From Tenacibaculum adriaticum (GTDB lineage Bacteria; Bacteroidota; Bacteroidia; Flavobacteriales; Flavobacteriaceae): a DNA stretch of 64,000 bases. A model generated the notes under the pieces. It was not told where the DNA came from. It ran no database searches and saw only the letters and a list, made by a program, of their open reading frames with translations. Within the stretch, counting starts at the first letter, position 1. Each line of letters begins with the position of its first letter. The translations under genes and the position numbers were made by a program. The stretch covers positions 62,001 through 126,000 of the forward strand of contig NZ_VNIA01000004.1 of the NCBI RefSeq assembly GCF_008124875.1, in the 5' to 3' direction. Below are positions 10,669 to 19,016 of the stretch, in pieces.

Positions 10669-10699
10669 CAAATATAGTATCATTTTAAATACTGGCAAA
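10669..10699 (-). promoter_or_regulatory. Complete Bacteroidetes sigma-A promoter of tRNA-Thr
   Basis: On the minus strand the -33 element TTTG (10696-10699) is followed by 19 bp and then the -7 element TATATTTG (10669-10676). This matches the consensus TTTG-N19-21-TAnnTTTG. The -7 element ends 20 bp before the tRNA 5' end. This promoter is a good internal standard for judging the others in the window. Confidence 0.8.
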
Positions 10700-10735
10700 T
10701 TTTTTTTTAAAAAAATGTAATATTTTTTTTAGCGC

Positions 10736-11071
10736 TTATAAAAGCAACTTTTTTAAGCCCATCATTAAGTTTCGTTCTAGTATATCAAACTTATTATCTG
10801 ATAAAAATAAATCTTTAATTTCGGTAAAAAGCTGTTCAATTTCTTTGTGAGTATAACCTAATTTATCTAAAGATGATTGAATCTTTTGAATACTTATATA
10901 ATCATTATCTTTTTCAAACTCAGTATGCATTCTGTTAAAAGTTTCATCATCGATTTTAGATTTTACAAATTCAATTTCATTTTTTGTTTCATCATAATCG
11001 GCATTCATACAATAAATAAAAAGATATGCTTGTAATTCTTTTTTAGACCAATTTGTAATTGTTTTTTCCAT
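10736..11071 (-). CDS. Small helical protein of unknown function, predicted oxygen-responsive
   Basis: 111 residues, with no signal peptide or membrane helix. The predicted fold is all-helical and strongly charged. The order (a helix with AYLFIYCMNADYDETKNEIEF, then paired acidic helices) faintly resembles TerB-like domains, but I would not assign that family. Its promoter is well defined: a perfect -7 element TAACTTTG (11102-11109, minus strand) lies 22 bp from the FNR-like palindrome at 11132-11145. That palindrome also serves the divergent CBS-domain gene. Co-regulation with cbb3 oxidase assembly genes is the only functional hint. Confidence 0.75.
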   Translation of the reverse strand: MEKTITNWSKKELQAYLFIYCMNADYDETKNEIEFVKSKIDDETFNRMHTEFEKDNDYISIQKIQSSLDKLGYTHKEIEQLFTEIKDLFLSDNKFDILERNLMMGLKKLLL

Positions 11072-11101
11072 AACACATAAGGATTTAATTGTTAATTATA
11101 A

Positions 11102-11175
11102 CAAAGTTATTATTAATTAAAAAGATTTAATATGATATAAATCATAAAATTAGTATTGAAAATTTTCAATATTTG
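11102..11175. promoter_or_regulatory. Divergent promoter pair around FNR-like box A
   Basis: The 14-bp palindrome ATGAT-ATAA-ATCAT lies at 11132-11145. Leftward, 22 bp away, is TAACTTTG (11102-11109), a perfect -7 element for the 111-residue gene. Rightward, also 22 bp away, is AATATTTG (11168-11175), one mismatch from TAnnTTTG, for the CBS gene. The palindrome replaces the -33 element on both sides and is centred near -41, the class II position for FNR/CRP activators. Confidence 0.75.
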
Positions 11176-11198
11176 AGTCATCAATAAGATTGTAAATT

Positions 11199-11621
11199 AT
11201 GGATAAAAGCACACCAGTTTCAATAATAATGACTACAGATTTGATAACTGTAAATTATAATGATGATTTAACTACAGCAGCAGAGTTGTTTAAAAGTAAT
11301 AATATAAGACATATTCCTGTAATATTTAATGATGAAATATTAGGTATGCTTAGTCACACAGATTTAATGCGCGTTAGCTATACAGAAAATATTGAAGAGG
11401 TTGAGTTAGAGGTTGGGCGTGTAAAAAATAGCATGTTTACTATTGAACAAGTGATGGCTAATAATGTAGTTAGTGTGTCGCCAAAAACAACAATAAAAGA
11501 AGTTGCAGAAATTTTAGCTAAAAGAGAATTTCATGCATTACCAGTTGTTGAAGAAGAAAAATTAGTAGGTATTGTTACAACAACAGATTTAATTAAATAT
11601 TTGTTAGACCAATATCTTTAG
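11199..11621 (+). CDS. Tandem CBS-domain protein
   Basis: 140 residues that are almost entirely two CBS motifs (residues ~8-60 and ~78-135): MTTDLITVNYNDDLTTAAEL... and MANNVVSVSPKTTIKEVAEI.... Each ends in a typical (G)I(V)THTDL-type segment (LGMLSHTDLM, VGIVTTTDLI). Such stand-alone pairs bind adenosine nucleotides and sense energy or redox state, often as partners of other proteins. It is transcribed divergently from the 111-residue gene, from FNR-like box A, and converges on a universal stress protein gene with a similar box. Confidence 0.93.
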   Translation: MDKSTPVSIIMTTDLITVNYNDDLTTAAELFKSNNIRHIPVIFNDEILGMLSHTDLMRVSYTENIEEVELEVGRVKNSMFTIEQVMANNVVSVSPKTTIKEVAEILAKREFHALPVVEEEKLVGIVTTTDLIKYLLDQYL

Positions 11622-11643
11622 TGTTAATTCGGGATTTAATACT

Positions 11644-11674
11644 AAAATAGGAAGCTGAAAAGCTTCCTATTTTT
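11644..11674. terminator. Bidirectional terminator between the CBS gene and the uspA-like gene
   Basis: The stem AGGAAGCT / AGCTTCCT has a GAAA loop and is flanked by A and T runs on both sides. It sits between two convergent genes and can end transcription in either direction. Confidence 0.85.
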
Positions 11675-11691
11675 ATTTGCATAAAATATAC

Positions 11692-12525
11692 TTAAATTTT
11701 AAACGTCATAACTGGTAAGTTGGCATGATTTGCAATATCTTCTGAAATACTACCTTCAAAGAAATGTGAAAGTCCTTTTCTACCATGAGTTGCAATTACA
11801 ATTAAGTCCATATTATGCTGATTAGCATATTCTAAAATTCCACTTTCTACTGTATAATCAGAAATATGTTGAACTTGATGTAAGGTTTCTAAAGTTTCAT
11901 TCGCTTTGGTTAAAAAGTTAACGACTTTCTTTTGTGTTTCTTTAGTACTTTTAAATCTTCCGTAAGGAGTGTTAACGTGTAACAAATGTAATTTACAACC
12001 TAACTTACTTAGTAACTTTTTAGCCTCTTGATATGGTTTTATATCTTCATTAGTAAAATCACAAGCAAAAACAGCATTTTCCAAGTTAGATAAAATTGGT
12101 GTGTCTTTTGTAACAAGAACAGGAACCGAAGAGTTACGAACTACTTTTTCTGTATTTGAACCTACAAAAATTTCTTTTAAACCACCTATGCCATGAGACC
12201 CCATCACTATTAATTCAGCATTTTCTTCTTTAGCTAAAGCGTTCAACTCACTAAAAATTTTGTAATGCTTAATTATAGGAGTAACTTTTATTTCTTTAAG
12301 ATATTCTTTATTTAGAAACTCAATAAACTTTTTTTCTGCTAATTTTAGATAAAACACTGCTTCTTGCTGAGAATAACTTTCAGATTGACTAATAATAGCA
12401 TTAGAAAGCTCTAACATATGGACAGCAATAATTTCTGCATTTTGTTTTTTTGCAATAAAAGCAGCTGTTTTTAAAGCGTCTTCAGAGTGTTTAGAAAAAT
12501 CTACGGGGACAATTATTTTTTTCAT
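11692..12525 (-). CDS. Tandem universal stress protein (UspA family)
   Basis: 277 residues with two Usp domains (about 1-140 and 150-277). The first begins KKIIVPVDFSKHSEDAL and carries the ATP-binding G-2x-G-9x-G-S/T pattern as GSHGIGGLKEIFVGSNTEKV. The second carries THGRKGLSHFFEGSISEDI. Such double-domain Usps respond to energy and oxygen limitation. It is served by FNR-like box B at 12580-12593, with a -7 element TAATTTTA (12551-12558, minus strand) 21 bp away. Confidence 0.93.
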   Translation of the reverse strand: MKKIIVPVDFSKHSEDALKTAAFIAKKQNAEIIAVHMLELSNAIISQSESYSQQEAVFYLKLAEKKFIEFLNKEYLKEIKVTPIIKHYKIFSELNALAKEENAELIVMGSHGIGGLKEIFVGSNTEKVVRNSSVPVLVTKDTPILSNLENAVFACDFTNEDIKPYQEAKKLLSKLGCKLHLLHVNTPYGRFKSTKETQKKVVNFLTKANETLETLHQVQHISDYTVESGILEYANQHNMDLIVIATHGRKGLSHFFEGSISEDIANHANLPVMTFKI

Positions 12526-12550
12526 GACTTAGATATTAAAAATTATCCTA

Positions 12551-12623
12551 TAAAATTACTGTTTTAAGATTATATTTTCATGATAAAAATCATTTTTAAA
12601 GTATTTATATCGCTCTATTTTTG
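12551..12623. promoter_or_regulatory. Divergent promoter pair around FNR-like box B
   Basis: The palindrome ATGAT-AAAA-ATCAT lies at 12580-12593. Rightward, 22 bp away, is TATTTTTG (12616-12623), a perfect -7 element for the 45-residue membrane protein. Leftward, 21 bp away, is TAATTTTA (12551-12558), one mismatch, for the uspA-like gene. No TTTG -33 element is present on either side. Confidence 0.75.
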
Positions 12624-12639
12624 ATGAAAATAATTATTT

Positions 12640-12777
12640 ATGATGACACAATTTTTACCTTCAGTTTCTTGGGGAAATGGCGCGTTTATGATTGCTATAT
12701 TTGCATTAGTTTGTGTAGTGCTTATAGCAGCTGTACTATTGATGGTATTGGGAGGGAAGCAAAAAAAGAAAAGTTAA
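12640..12777 (+). CDS. 45-residue single-span membrane protein of the cbb3 region
   Basis: The short frame begins MMTQFLPSVSWGNGAF, continues with one strongly hydrophobic helix (residues ~16-38) and ends in a basic tail, GGKQKKKS. Although short, it has a perfect -7 element 16 bp upstream at 12616-12623, which lies 22 bp from FNR-like box B. Promoter and frame therefore support each other. It overlaps the convergent TauE/SafE-like gene by 4 bp. A different overlapping frame (12621-12803) lacks these features. The function is unknown; regulation and position suggest an accessory small protein of the micro-oxic respiratory chain. Confidence 0.75.
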   Translation: MMTQFLPSVSWGNGAFMIAIFALVCVVLIAAVLLMVLGGKQKKKS

Positions 12778-13475
12778 TGACAGCCTTTTGCAGTTTCGTT
12801 TAAAGTACTAATAGTATCTGGGGGAGATAGTAAAGGAATTCCTAATCCTAAACCACGAAGAACAAATAATATACCTATACATACTACTATGATAGGTATT
12901 ATTTGTTGTATTCTTTTTCTAAAAAGACCACTAGCAAAATTACCCATATATACAACTGAAGTCATAAGTGGTATGGTACCTAAACCAAATAAAAGCATGT
13001 ATAAACTACCAGTAAAAGGATTGGTAGACGATAGAGCTCCTAACACAGCCATATACACCAAGCCACACGGCAAATAACCATTCAAAAAACCAATTGTAAA
13101 AAAAGCATTGTTGTTTTTGTTTTTTAGTTCTTTTCCTAAAGCCGATTTTATTTTAAAAACGAATCGAGTTATAGATTTAGATAGTTTTATGTTGTTAAAC
13201 AATTTAGGAAGAAGAATAGTCAAAATCATTAATGTTCCAGTAATGATAGATATTTGCTGTTGAAAGCCAAATAATTGAAAGCCCTTTCCTAACAAACCAA
13301 ACAGCAATCCAATAATTGCATACGTCGTTAATCTCCCTATATGGTAACTCATTATCTGAAAAAATTGCTTGGTAGGATTAGTTCTGTCTACAGGCAACAT
13401 AAAAGCTATCGGCCCACACATACCAATACAATGAAAACTTCCTAATAAACCAAATATGAGTGCAGAAATTAGCAT
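12774..13475 (-). CDS. Sulfite exporter TauE/SafE-like (DsbD_2) membrane protein of the cco cluster
   Basis: 233 residues with about six membrane helices. The N-terminal motif GSFHCIGMCGPIAF carries a conserved CxGMCG pair in the first helix. This is typical of the DsbD_2/TauE-like proteins that accompany cbb3 oxidase assembly genes in many bacteria. The usual proposal, by association, is a role in copper or thiol handling during oxidase maturation. It is the last gene of the ccoS-...-ccoH operon, and its start overlaps the ccoH stop (TAATG). Confidence 0.85.
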   Translation of the reverse strand: MLISALIFGLLGSFHCIGMCGPIAFMLPVDRTNPTKQFFQIMSYHIGRLTTYAIIGLLFGLLGKGFQLFGFQQQISIITGTLMILTILLPKLFNNIKLSKSITRFVFKIKSALGKELKNKNNNAFFTIGFLNGYLPCGLVYMAVLGALSSTNPFTGSLYMLLFGLGTIPLMTSVVYMGNFASGLFRKRIQQIIPIIVVCIGILFVLRGLGLGIPLLSPPDTISTLNETAKGCH

Positions 13476-13921
13476 TAGTAAATCAATTCTTTTTGAAATA
13501 AATATTCTTTAGTATTGTAGGTGAAAGAAATATCCATGTTCCAACGACCTTCTAATAAGTTTTTCTCAGGCACGAGCAAATAGGTATCGGTAATTGAAAT
13601 TGGCATTTCAAAATCCAATTGTTTATTAGAAGGTCTGTATAGGAACACTTTTCCTTTGATTTCATTTAAATTAAAAGAACTCGGAAAAAATATTTTTAAG
13701 CCTAATGGTGTTTTTTCAGTTCTTATAGCTTCTTTTAATTCTTTTACATTTTTTATAGCATCAATATTCTTTTGATAAGCTAATTCTTTCTGATAATATT
13801 TTTCAGTAACTAAATCATGATCATATTTTTTATCGGTAATCATAGTAACAACCATGAACATAATAAAACTCATAAATGCTATAATCGCGATAACGATACC
13901 TGTTCCCCAATTAATTTTCAT
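13475..13921 (-). CDS. ccoH: FixH/CcoH family cbb3 oxidase assembly protein
   Basis: 148 residues. One N-terminal membrane helix (INWGTGIVIAIIAFMSFIMF) is followed by a periplasmic domain with the FixH hallmark DLVTEKYYQKELAYQKNIDA and a beta-sandwich tail. FixH/CcoH is a single-span assembly factor that stabilises the cbb3 complex. It lies 21 bp downstream of ccoG and overlaps the next gene. Confidence 0.92.
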   Translation of the reverse strand: MKINWGTGIVIAIIAFMSFIMFMVVTMITDKKYDHDLVTEKYYQKELAYQKNIDAIKNVKELKEAIRTEKTPLGLKIFFPSSFNLNEIKGKVFLYRPSNKQLDFEMPISITDTYLLVPEKNLLEGRWNMDISFTYNTKEYLFQKELIY

Positions 13922-13942
13922 CTTGTTATTTTTTAATTTTAG

Positions 13943-15364
13943 TTATCGGTAACTTCTAGGACCTAAGAAGTTAGTTGTGGTAGTTTCAATTAGTTTGTCT
14001 CCACTATACACACCTATCTTTAGTTTAACTTTGTCTTTTTTTAGTTGAGATTGATGTAGTTCTATAAATAACGAGCCTTCTGCTAAACCTTGTTTTGGTA
14101 CTTCAAAATGCTGATGAGTCACGGTTTCAATTTTTCCTTTGTGAGAAAGGAGTTTGTAACTTACATCATCTATTTCATCGGTTGTTTTGTTGACGATTTT
14201 GTAAGAATAAGCATTACTTATAATTCCATCTTCTTTATGTTGGTATAATTGGCCTGGTAAACGTAAAATACGAGCTTCTACATCATTTCTTAAAAACAGC
14301 ATGCCAGTTAATACTCCTAAAAGAATAAAAAGCACTGCTGAATACCCTTTCATACGAGGAGTAAATCTAAAAGGAGCTTTTTTCTCAATATTATCGATAC
14401 TTGCGTAGCGAATCAATCCTTTAGGAAAACCTACTTTTTCCATAATAGTATCACACTCATCAATACAAGCGGTACAGTTTATACATTCTAATTGCGTTCC
14501 GTTACGAATATCTATTCCTGTAGGACAAACATATACACATTGTTTACAATCGATACAATCTCCTTTTCCAGAAATAGTTCTATCTTCTTTTTTGTTGATT
14601 TTTGCACGACCAGCTTTTTTTTCTCCTCGCTTATAATCGTATGCCACAACAACTGATTGATTGTCTAAAAGAACTCCTTGTAATCTACCGTATGGACATG
14701 CTATAATGCATACTTGTTCTCTAAACCAAGCAAAGATGAAATAGAAAACACCTGTAAAAATTAATAGAGAAATTAAGGTGCTAGTATGATCTAAAGGATT
14801 ATCAGTTATATAACCTAATAATTTGTCGCTACCAATTAAATACGCTAAAAAAACATTAGCGATAATGAATGAAATTATAAAAAAGATTATCCATTTGGTA
14901 ATTCTTTTTCTAATTTTTTCAGCGTTCCACTCTTGTTTGTCTAATTTAATTTGTTTGTTTCTATCTCCTTCAATCCAGTATTCAATTTTTCTGAAGACCA
15001 TTTCTAAGAATATAGTTTGCGGACAAACCCATCCGCAGAAAATACGTCCAAAAACAACGGTAAAAAGAGTGATAAATACCACGCCGATGATCATAGAAAT
15101 TACAACTAAATGAAAATCTTGTGGCCAAAAAGGAAAGCCGAAAATATTAAACTTACGTTCTAAAACATTAAACAATAAAAATTGGTTTCCCTTAATTTTT
15201 ATAAACGGAGCAGCTAATAAAAAAGCCAGTAATAAATAGCTAACATAACTTCTATATTTATAAAATCTACCACTAGGTTTTTTAGGATACACCCAAGAAC
15301 GTCCACCTTCTTCATTTATAGTACCAATACTATCTCTAAAATTTTCATTTTTGGGTGTTTCCAT
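13943..15364 (-). CDS. ccoG: Cytochrome c oxidase accessory protein CcoG (polyferredoxin)
   Basis: 473 residues from the ATG at 15364; a TTG two codons upstream is less likely. There are about five membrane helices, with FCGWVCPQTIFLE and CIIACPYGRLQG in the membrane half. Two 4Fe-4S motifs follow (CIDCKQCVYVCP and CINCTACIDECD). The C-terminal ~120 residues form a periplasmic Ig-like domain. CcoG (FixG/RdxA) is a copper-reducing accessory protein needed for cbb3 assembly. It lies 47 bp after ccoP. Confidence 0.96.
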   Translation of the reverse strand: METPKNENFRDSIGTINEEGGRSWVYPKKPSGRFYKYRSYVSYLLLAFLLAAPFIKIKGNQFLLFNVLERKFNIFGFPFWPQDFHLVVISMIIGVVFITLFTVVFGRIFCGWVCPQTIFLEMVFRKIEYWIEGDRNKQIKLDKQEWNAEKIRKRITKWIIFFIISFIIANVFLAYLIGSDKLLGYITDNPLDHTSTLISLLIFTGVFYFIFAWFREQVCIIACPYGRLQGVLLDNQSVVVAYDYKRGEKKAGRAKINKKEDRTISGKGDCIDCKQCVYVCPTGIDIRNGTQLECINCTACIDECDTIMEKVGFPKGLIRYASIDNIEKKAPFRFTPRMKGYSAVLFILLGVLTGMLFLRNDVEARILRLPGQLYQHKEDGIISNAYSYKIVNKTTDEIDDVSYKLLSHKGKIETVTHQHFEVPKQGLAEGSLFIELHQSQLKKDKVKLKIGVYSGDKLIETTTTNFLGPRSYR

Positions 15365-15411
15365 AATCAACTATTAAAAACTAATTTTATATGCTTTTTT
15401 AAATTGTATTT

Positions 15412-16311
15412 TTATTTTATAGAATCTTTTGAAGAAACTTCTTCAACAGTATTTTCTACCCAAATATCACCTTGTGGGTCTTTGGGTTTAGCAGGTGTAG
15501 TTCCTTGTAAAGACAATACATAACTTGCAACTTTTTGTATGTCGTTTGGTTTTAAGGTCTTGCTCCAAGCCACCATACCTTTTCCGTCTCTACCTCCGTT
15601 GTATATTGTATTGAAAGCATTTTTAAAACCTCCACCTAAAATCCAGTGTTTGTCTGTTAAATTAGGTCCAATCCCACCACCACCATCTGGAGCATGACAA
15701 GCGGCACAGTTGAGGTTAAAAACAGCTTTTCCTCTTGTTAGATCTGAAGCATCCGTTAGTTGAGTAACTGTACTAATGTCAAATACATTTGGTGAAGTTG
15801 CTTGGTATTTTTGTAACTCCATTCTCGCTTCTGCCATTTCTTTATTGTATTCTGTTGCTTGATTATCTGCTCCTAAAACATGATACCTTACTAAATATAC
15901 CACTCCGAAAATAATAGTAGCATAGAACATGTATAGCCACCATGGTGGTAAAGAATTATCTAACTCTTTAATTCCATCATAGTTATGATCTAGAATTATT
16001 TCACTTTCTTCTTCTAAAGCTCTAGCTTTCGTCCAACGCTTGATGATTTTTTTTACACCCGCCCAAATATCTACTTCTTCAGGAGTAATTCCATCTTTTT
16101 CCATTCGAAGTTTTTCTGCTTGCTGAAGCGCGGTGATATTTAAAAATTCTTTTAGAAGAACAACTAAAACTACAGCTACTAACGCTATCCAAACTAGCGG
16201 ATTTTCGTATAAACTAAATGGTTTTTCGTATGATTTAATGGCTGTTATAATCGCATAAGAAGAAACTCCTAAAAAGATAATATAGCCTAATGATTGAAAA
16301 TACTTTTTCAT
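15412..16311 (-). CDS. ccoP: cbb3-type cytochrome c oxidase subunit III (CcoP), single-haem form
   Basis: 299 residues: two membrane helices in the first ~55 residues, a third near 125-145 (PPWWLYMFYATIIFGVVYLV), then one periplasmic cytochrome c domain. It carries only one haem c motif, CAACH (Cys202-His206), followed by GPNLTDKHWILGGG and GMVAW with the Met ligand. Proteobacterial CcoP has two haems, so this is the shorter Bacteroidetes form. It would pass electrons from a soluble donor to the CcoO part of CcoNO. Confidence 0.95.
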   Translation of the reverse strand: MKKYFQSLGYIIFLGVSSYAIITAIKSYEKPFSLYENPLVWIALVAVVLVVLLKEFLNITALQQAEKLRMEKDGITPEEVDIWAGVKKIIKRWTKARALEEESEIILDHNYDGIKELDNSLPPWWLYMFYATIIFGVVYLVRYHVLGADNQATEYNKEMAEARMELQKYQATSPNVFDISTVTQLTDASDLTRGKAVFNLNCAACHAPDGGGGIGPNLTDKHWILGGGFKNAFNTIYNGGRDGKGMVAWSKTLKPNDIQKVASYVLSLQGTTPAKPKDPQGDIWVENTVEEVSSKDSIK

Positions 16312-16324
16312 TTTTAGTTAATTA

Positions 16325-16492
16325 TTAATTATCAAATGGTAATTGACTAACCTTTTTTATATATTCTTTTTTTGCAGTAAAAACCCACCAAAAAAGCAAC
16401 ATAAAAAACGTAAAGAAAATGGTTAAGGAAATGATTGGGTAAATTTCTATACCTGCAATAGTTTCCATATAGTTTTTTACAAATTTCAACAT
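16325..16492 (-). CDS. ccoQ: CcoQ-like small cbb3 oxidase subunit
   Basis: A 55-residue frame starting MLKFVKNYMETIAGIEIYPI at 16492, 5 bp after the ccoNO stop, and ending at 16325, 13 bp before the ccoP start. It has one membrane helix (about residues 18-40) and a short charged tail (AKKEYIKKVSQLPFDN). Position between ccoNO and ccoP and the single-span topology identify it as CcoQ/FixQ, which stabilises the complex. Confidence 0.88.
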   Translation of the reverse strand: MLKFVKNYMETIAGIEIYPIISLTIFFTFFMLLFWWVFTAKKEYIKKVSQLPFDN

Positions 16493-16497
16493 GATTT

Positions 16498-18699
16498 TTA
16501 GTTTTTAGTTTTCAATTTATCTGCAACATCTTTTACTTTAATATCGGTGCCTAATCTTTGTAAGTAAGCTATTAGAGCAACAATTTCTCTGTCTTTCATT
16601 TCTATAAACTGTAGACCATTTTCGCTAGCGTATTTTTTATCTTGTTCGTAGTTGCTTGCAAAATCAGGGTCGTTGTATAAACTTTCTTGAATTTTAGCAC
16701 CTTGCTCTTCCATTAGTTGTTGTGCATTCGCAATATCTTCCTCAGTATAAGGAACACCTAATGTAATCATAGCTTGCATTTTACCTTCGGTATTCGATTT
16801 ATCTAATGCGTTTCTTAATAGCCATTTGTACGATGGCATTATAGAACCAGGAGAGGTGCTTTGTGGATCATACATATGGTTTAGATGCCAATTATCGTTG
16901 TACTTACCTCCAACTCTGAATAAATCAGGACCGGTACGCTTACTTCCCCATAAGAAAGGATGATCATATACATATTCACCAGCTTTAGAATACTCTCCAT
17001 AACGTTCAACTTCACTTCTAAAAGGACGAATCATTTGAGAGTGACAACCAACACACCCTTCACGTATGTAAAGATCTCTACCTTCTAGTTCTAAAGGAGA
17101 ATAAGGTTTTACACTTGAAATGGTTGGGATGTTAGATTTTATTAATAAAGTTGGAATAATCTGTACAACACCACCAATTAAGATTGCTATTGTAGCATAA
17201 ATAGTTAATTTAATAGGCTTTCTTTCTAGCCATGTATGCCAACCTTCTCCAGAAGTTCTATGTTTAGAAACTTTTGTTAAAGCAGGTGCTTCAGCTAAAT
17301 CATCTGTAACCTTACTGCCAGATCTTATGGTTCTAGTAATGTTGTACAACATTACAAATGCTCCTAAAATATATAAACTACCACCAATAGCACGCATCCA
17401 ATACATTGGTATAATTTCTTGTACTGTTTCCAAGAAGTTACCATAAGTTAGTGTCCCATCAGGATTAAATTGTTTCCACATAAAAGCTTGAACAAAACCA
17501 GCAATATACATAGGTAAAGTATACATGATAATACCTAAAGTACCAATCCAGAAGTGTAGGTTTGCTAATCCAGTTGAAAATAACTTTGTTTTAAACATTC
17601 TCGGTACTAGCCAATATAACATTCCGAAAGTCAAAAACCCATTCCAAGCTAGGGCGCCAACGTGTACATGAGCAATAATCCAATCTGTAAAATGAGCAAT
17701 CGCATTTACATTTTTTAAGGACAACATAGGTCCTTCAAATGTTGCCATACCATATCCAGTAATAGCGACCACCATAAATTTAAGAACAGGATTAGTTCTC
17801 ACTTCATCCCACGCGCCACGAAGCGTTAACAATCCATTAATCATACCACCCCAAGAAGGAGCAATTAGCATTACAGAAAAGGCAACTCCTAAGTTTTGTG
17901 CCCATTCGGGTAAAGCAGAATATAAAAGGTGATGAGGTCCTGCCCAGATATAAATAAAAATTAATGACCAAAAGTGGACAATAGACAGTCTGTAAGAATA
18001 AATAGGTCTATTAGCCGCTTTAGGAACAAAATAGTACATCAAACCTAAAAAAGGAGTAGTTAAGAAGAAAGCTACTGCATTATGTCCGTACCACCATTGT
18101 ACCAAGGCATCTTGAACTCCTGCGTAAACAGAATAACTTTTTAAACCACTAACAGGTAGTTCTAAACTGTTAAAAATATGAAGAACAGCAACGGTTACAA
18201 ATGTTGCTAGGTAAAACCAAATAGCAACATATAAATGACGTTGACGACGTTTTAAAATTGTCCAAATCATATTTACCCCAAAAGCTACCCAAACAACAGC
18301 AATGGCTAAATCTATTGGCCATTCTAATTCGGCATATTCTTTTGATGTTGAGTATCCTAATGGTAATGTAATTGCTGCAGCAACAATAATTAATTGCCAT
18401 CCCCAAAAATTGAAATTGCTTAAAAAATCGTTTGCCATACGTGTTTTAAGCAATCGTTGTAATGAATAATATACTCCTGCAAAAATGGCATTTCCAACAA
18501 AAGCAAAAATAACAGCGTTAGTGTGTAGTGGACGTAGACGACCAAAACTTAACCACGAAATTCCGTCAGTAACATTTGGGAATAAAAACATAAAAGCCAA
18601 TAGTAATCCTACTGACATACCTACAATACCCCACAATATAGTGGCGTAAATAAATTTTTTCACGATTTTATTATCGTAATAAAATTGTTGCATCTCCAT
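16498..18699 (-). CDS. ccoNO: cbb3 oxidase subunits I and II fused (CcoN-CcoO)
   Basis: 733 residues. Residues 1 to ~480 are the 12-helix haem-copper catalytic subunit, with conserved His in [23 protein letters not shown] and [12 protein letters not shown] further helix (~500-520) leads into a CcoO-type domain with one haem c motif, EGCVGCH (Cys549-His553), then [16 protein letters not shown]. The fusion of the two subunits is typical of Bacteroidetes. The enzyme reduces oxygen at low tension and pumps protons. It lies 23 bp downstream of ccoS in the same operon. Confidence 0.97.
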   Translation of the reverse strand: MEMQQFYYDNKIVKKFIYATILWGIVGMSVGLLLAFMFLFPNVTDGISWLSFGRLRPLHTNAVIFAFVGNAIFAGVYYSLQRLLKTRMANDFLSNFNFWGWQLIIVAAAITLPLGYSTSKEYAELEWPIDLAIAVVWVAFGVNMIWTILKRRQRHLYVAIWFYLATFVTVAVLHIFNSLELPVSGLKSYSVYAGVQDALVQWWYGHNAVAFFLTTPFLGLMYYFVPKAANRPIYSYRLSIVHFWSLIFIYIWAGPHHLLYSALPEWAQNLGVAFSVMLIAPSWGGMINGLLTLRGAWDEVRTNPVLKFMVVAITGYGMATFEGPMLSLKNVNAIAHFTDWIIAHVHVGALAWNGFLTFGMLYWLVPRMFKTKLFSTGLANLHFWIGTLGIIMYTLPMYIAGFVQAFMWKQFNPDGTLTYGNFLETVQEIIPMYWMRAIGGSLYILGAFVMLYNITRTIRSGSKVTDDLAEAPALTKVSKHRTSGEGWHTWLERKPIKLTIYATIAILIGGVVQIIPTLLIKSNIPTISSVKPYSPLELEGRDLYIREGCVGCHSQMIRPFRSEVERYGEYSKAGEYVYDHPFLWGSKRTGPDLFRVGGKYNDNWHLNHMYDPQSTSPGSIMPSYKWLLRNALDKSNTEGKMQAMITLGVPYTEEDIANAQQLMEEQGAKIQESLYNDPDFASNYEQDKKYASENGLQFIEMKDREIVALIAYLQRLGTDIKVKDVADKLKTKN

Positions 18700-18722
18700 A
18701 ATCTAAATTGATTTAATATCTA

Positions 18723-18887
18723 TTATTTGTTAGTTTTTTCTTTAACTAGTTCATCATCAAAAAGCATACGTACAGATGGGGTGTACGAATCATCGTATTG
18801 TCCTTTTTTTACCGAATAAATAAATGCTATAAAAAAAACGATTGCTACTAATACGCTTACAGAAAGGAGTAAATAAATTACGCTCAT
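18723..18887 (-). CDS. ccoS: cbb3 oxidase maturation protein CcoS
   Basis: A 54-residue frame starting MSVIYLLLSVSVLVAIVFFI: one membrane helix followed by a soluble acidic tail (GQYDDSYTPSVRMLFDD). This matches CcoS, which is needed for insertion of the redox cofactors into CcoN. It is the first gene of the oxidase operon. Its promoter has -7 element TACATTTG at 18910-18917 and FNR-like box C at 18940-18953. Confidence 0.9.
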   Translation of the reverse strand: MSVIYLLLSVSVLVAIVFFIAFIYSVKKGQYDDSYTPSVRMLFDDELVKEKTNK

Positions 18888-18909
18888 GCCTTGTTTGAGA
18901 TTTACGCTT

Positions 18910-18953
18910 CAAATGTAGTTTTAGGAGGTTTTTTAAAACATGATATTTGTCAT
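18910..18953 (-). promoter_or_regulatory. Promoter of the cco oxidase operon with FNR-like box C
   Basis: The palindrome ATGAT-ATTT-GTCAT (18940-18953), extended to ACATGA-N6-TCATGT, lies exactly 22 bp upstream of TACATTTG (18910-18917), a perfect -7 element. The ccoS ATG follows 22 bp after the -7 element. The geometry is the same as at boxes A, B and D. Confidence 0.78.
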
Positions 18954-18983
18954 GTTTGGAGAAAAAGCTTCTTTTTAAAGCAA

Positions 18984-19012
18984 TAAAAAACTCGAAGAAT
19001 TTCTTCGAGTTT
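18984..19012 (-). terminator. Terminator of the ccoI-deoC-deoD-hemN operon
   Basis: The stem ACTCGAAG / CTTCGAGT has a 5-nt loop and, read leftward, is followed by a U-rich run. It begins 5 bp after the hemN stop and separates this operon from the ccoS promoter. Confidence 0.85.
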
Positions 19013-19016
19013 AATT

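Noticed and set aside
12621..12803. 60-residue frame overlapping the 45-residue membrane protein
   Set aside because: It is in another frame, rich in Cys/Ser/Tyr without pattern, and starts inside the predicted -7 element of the 45-residue gene.
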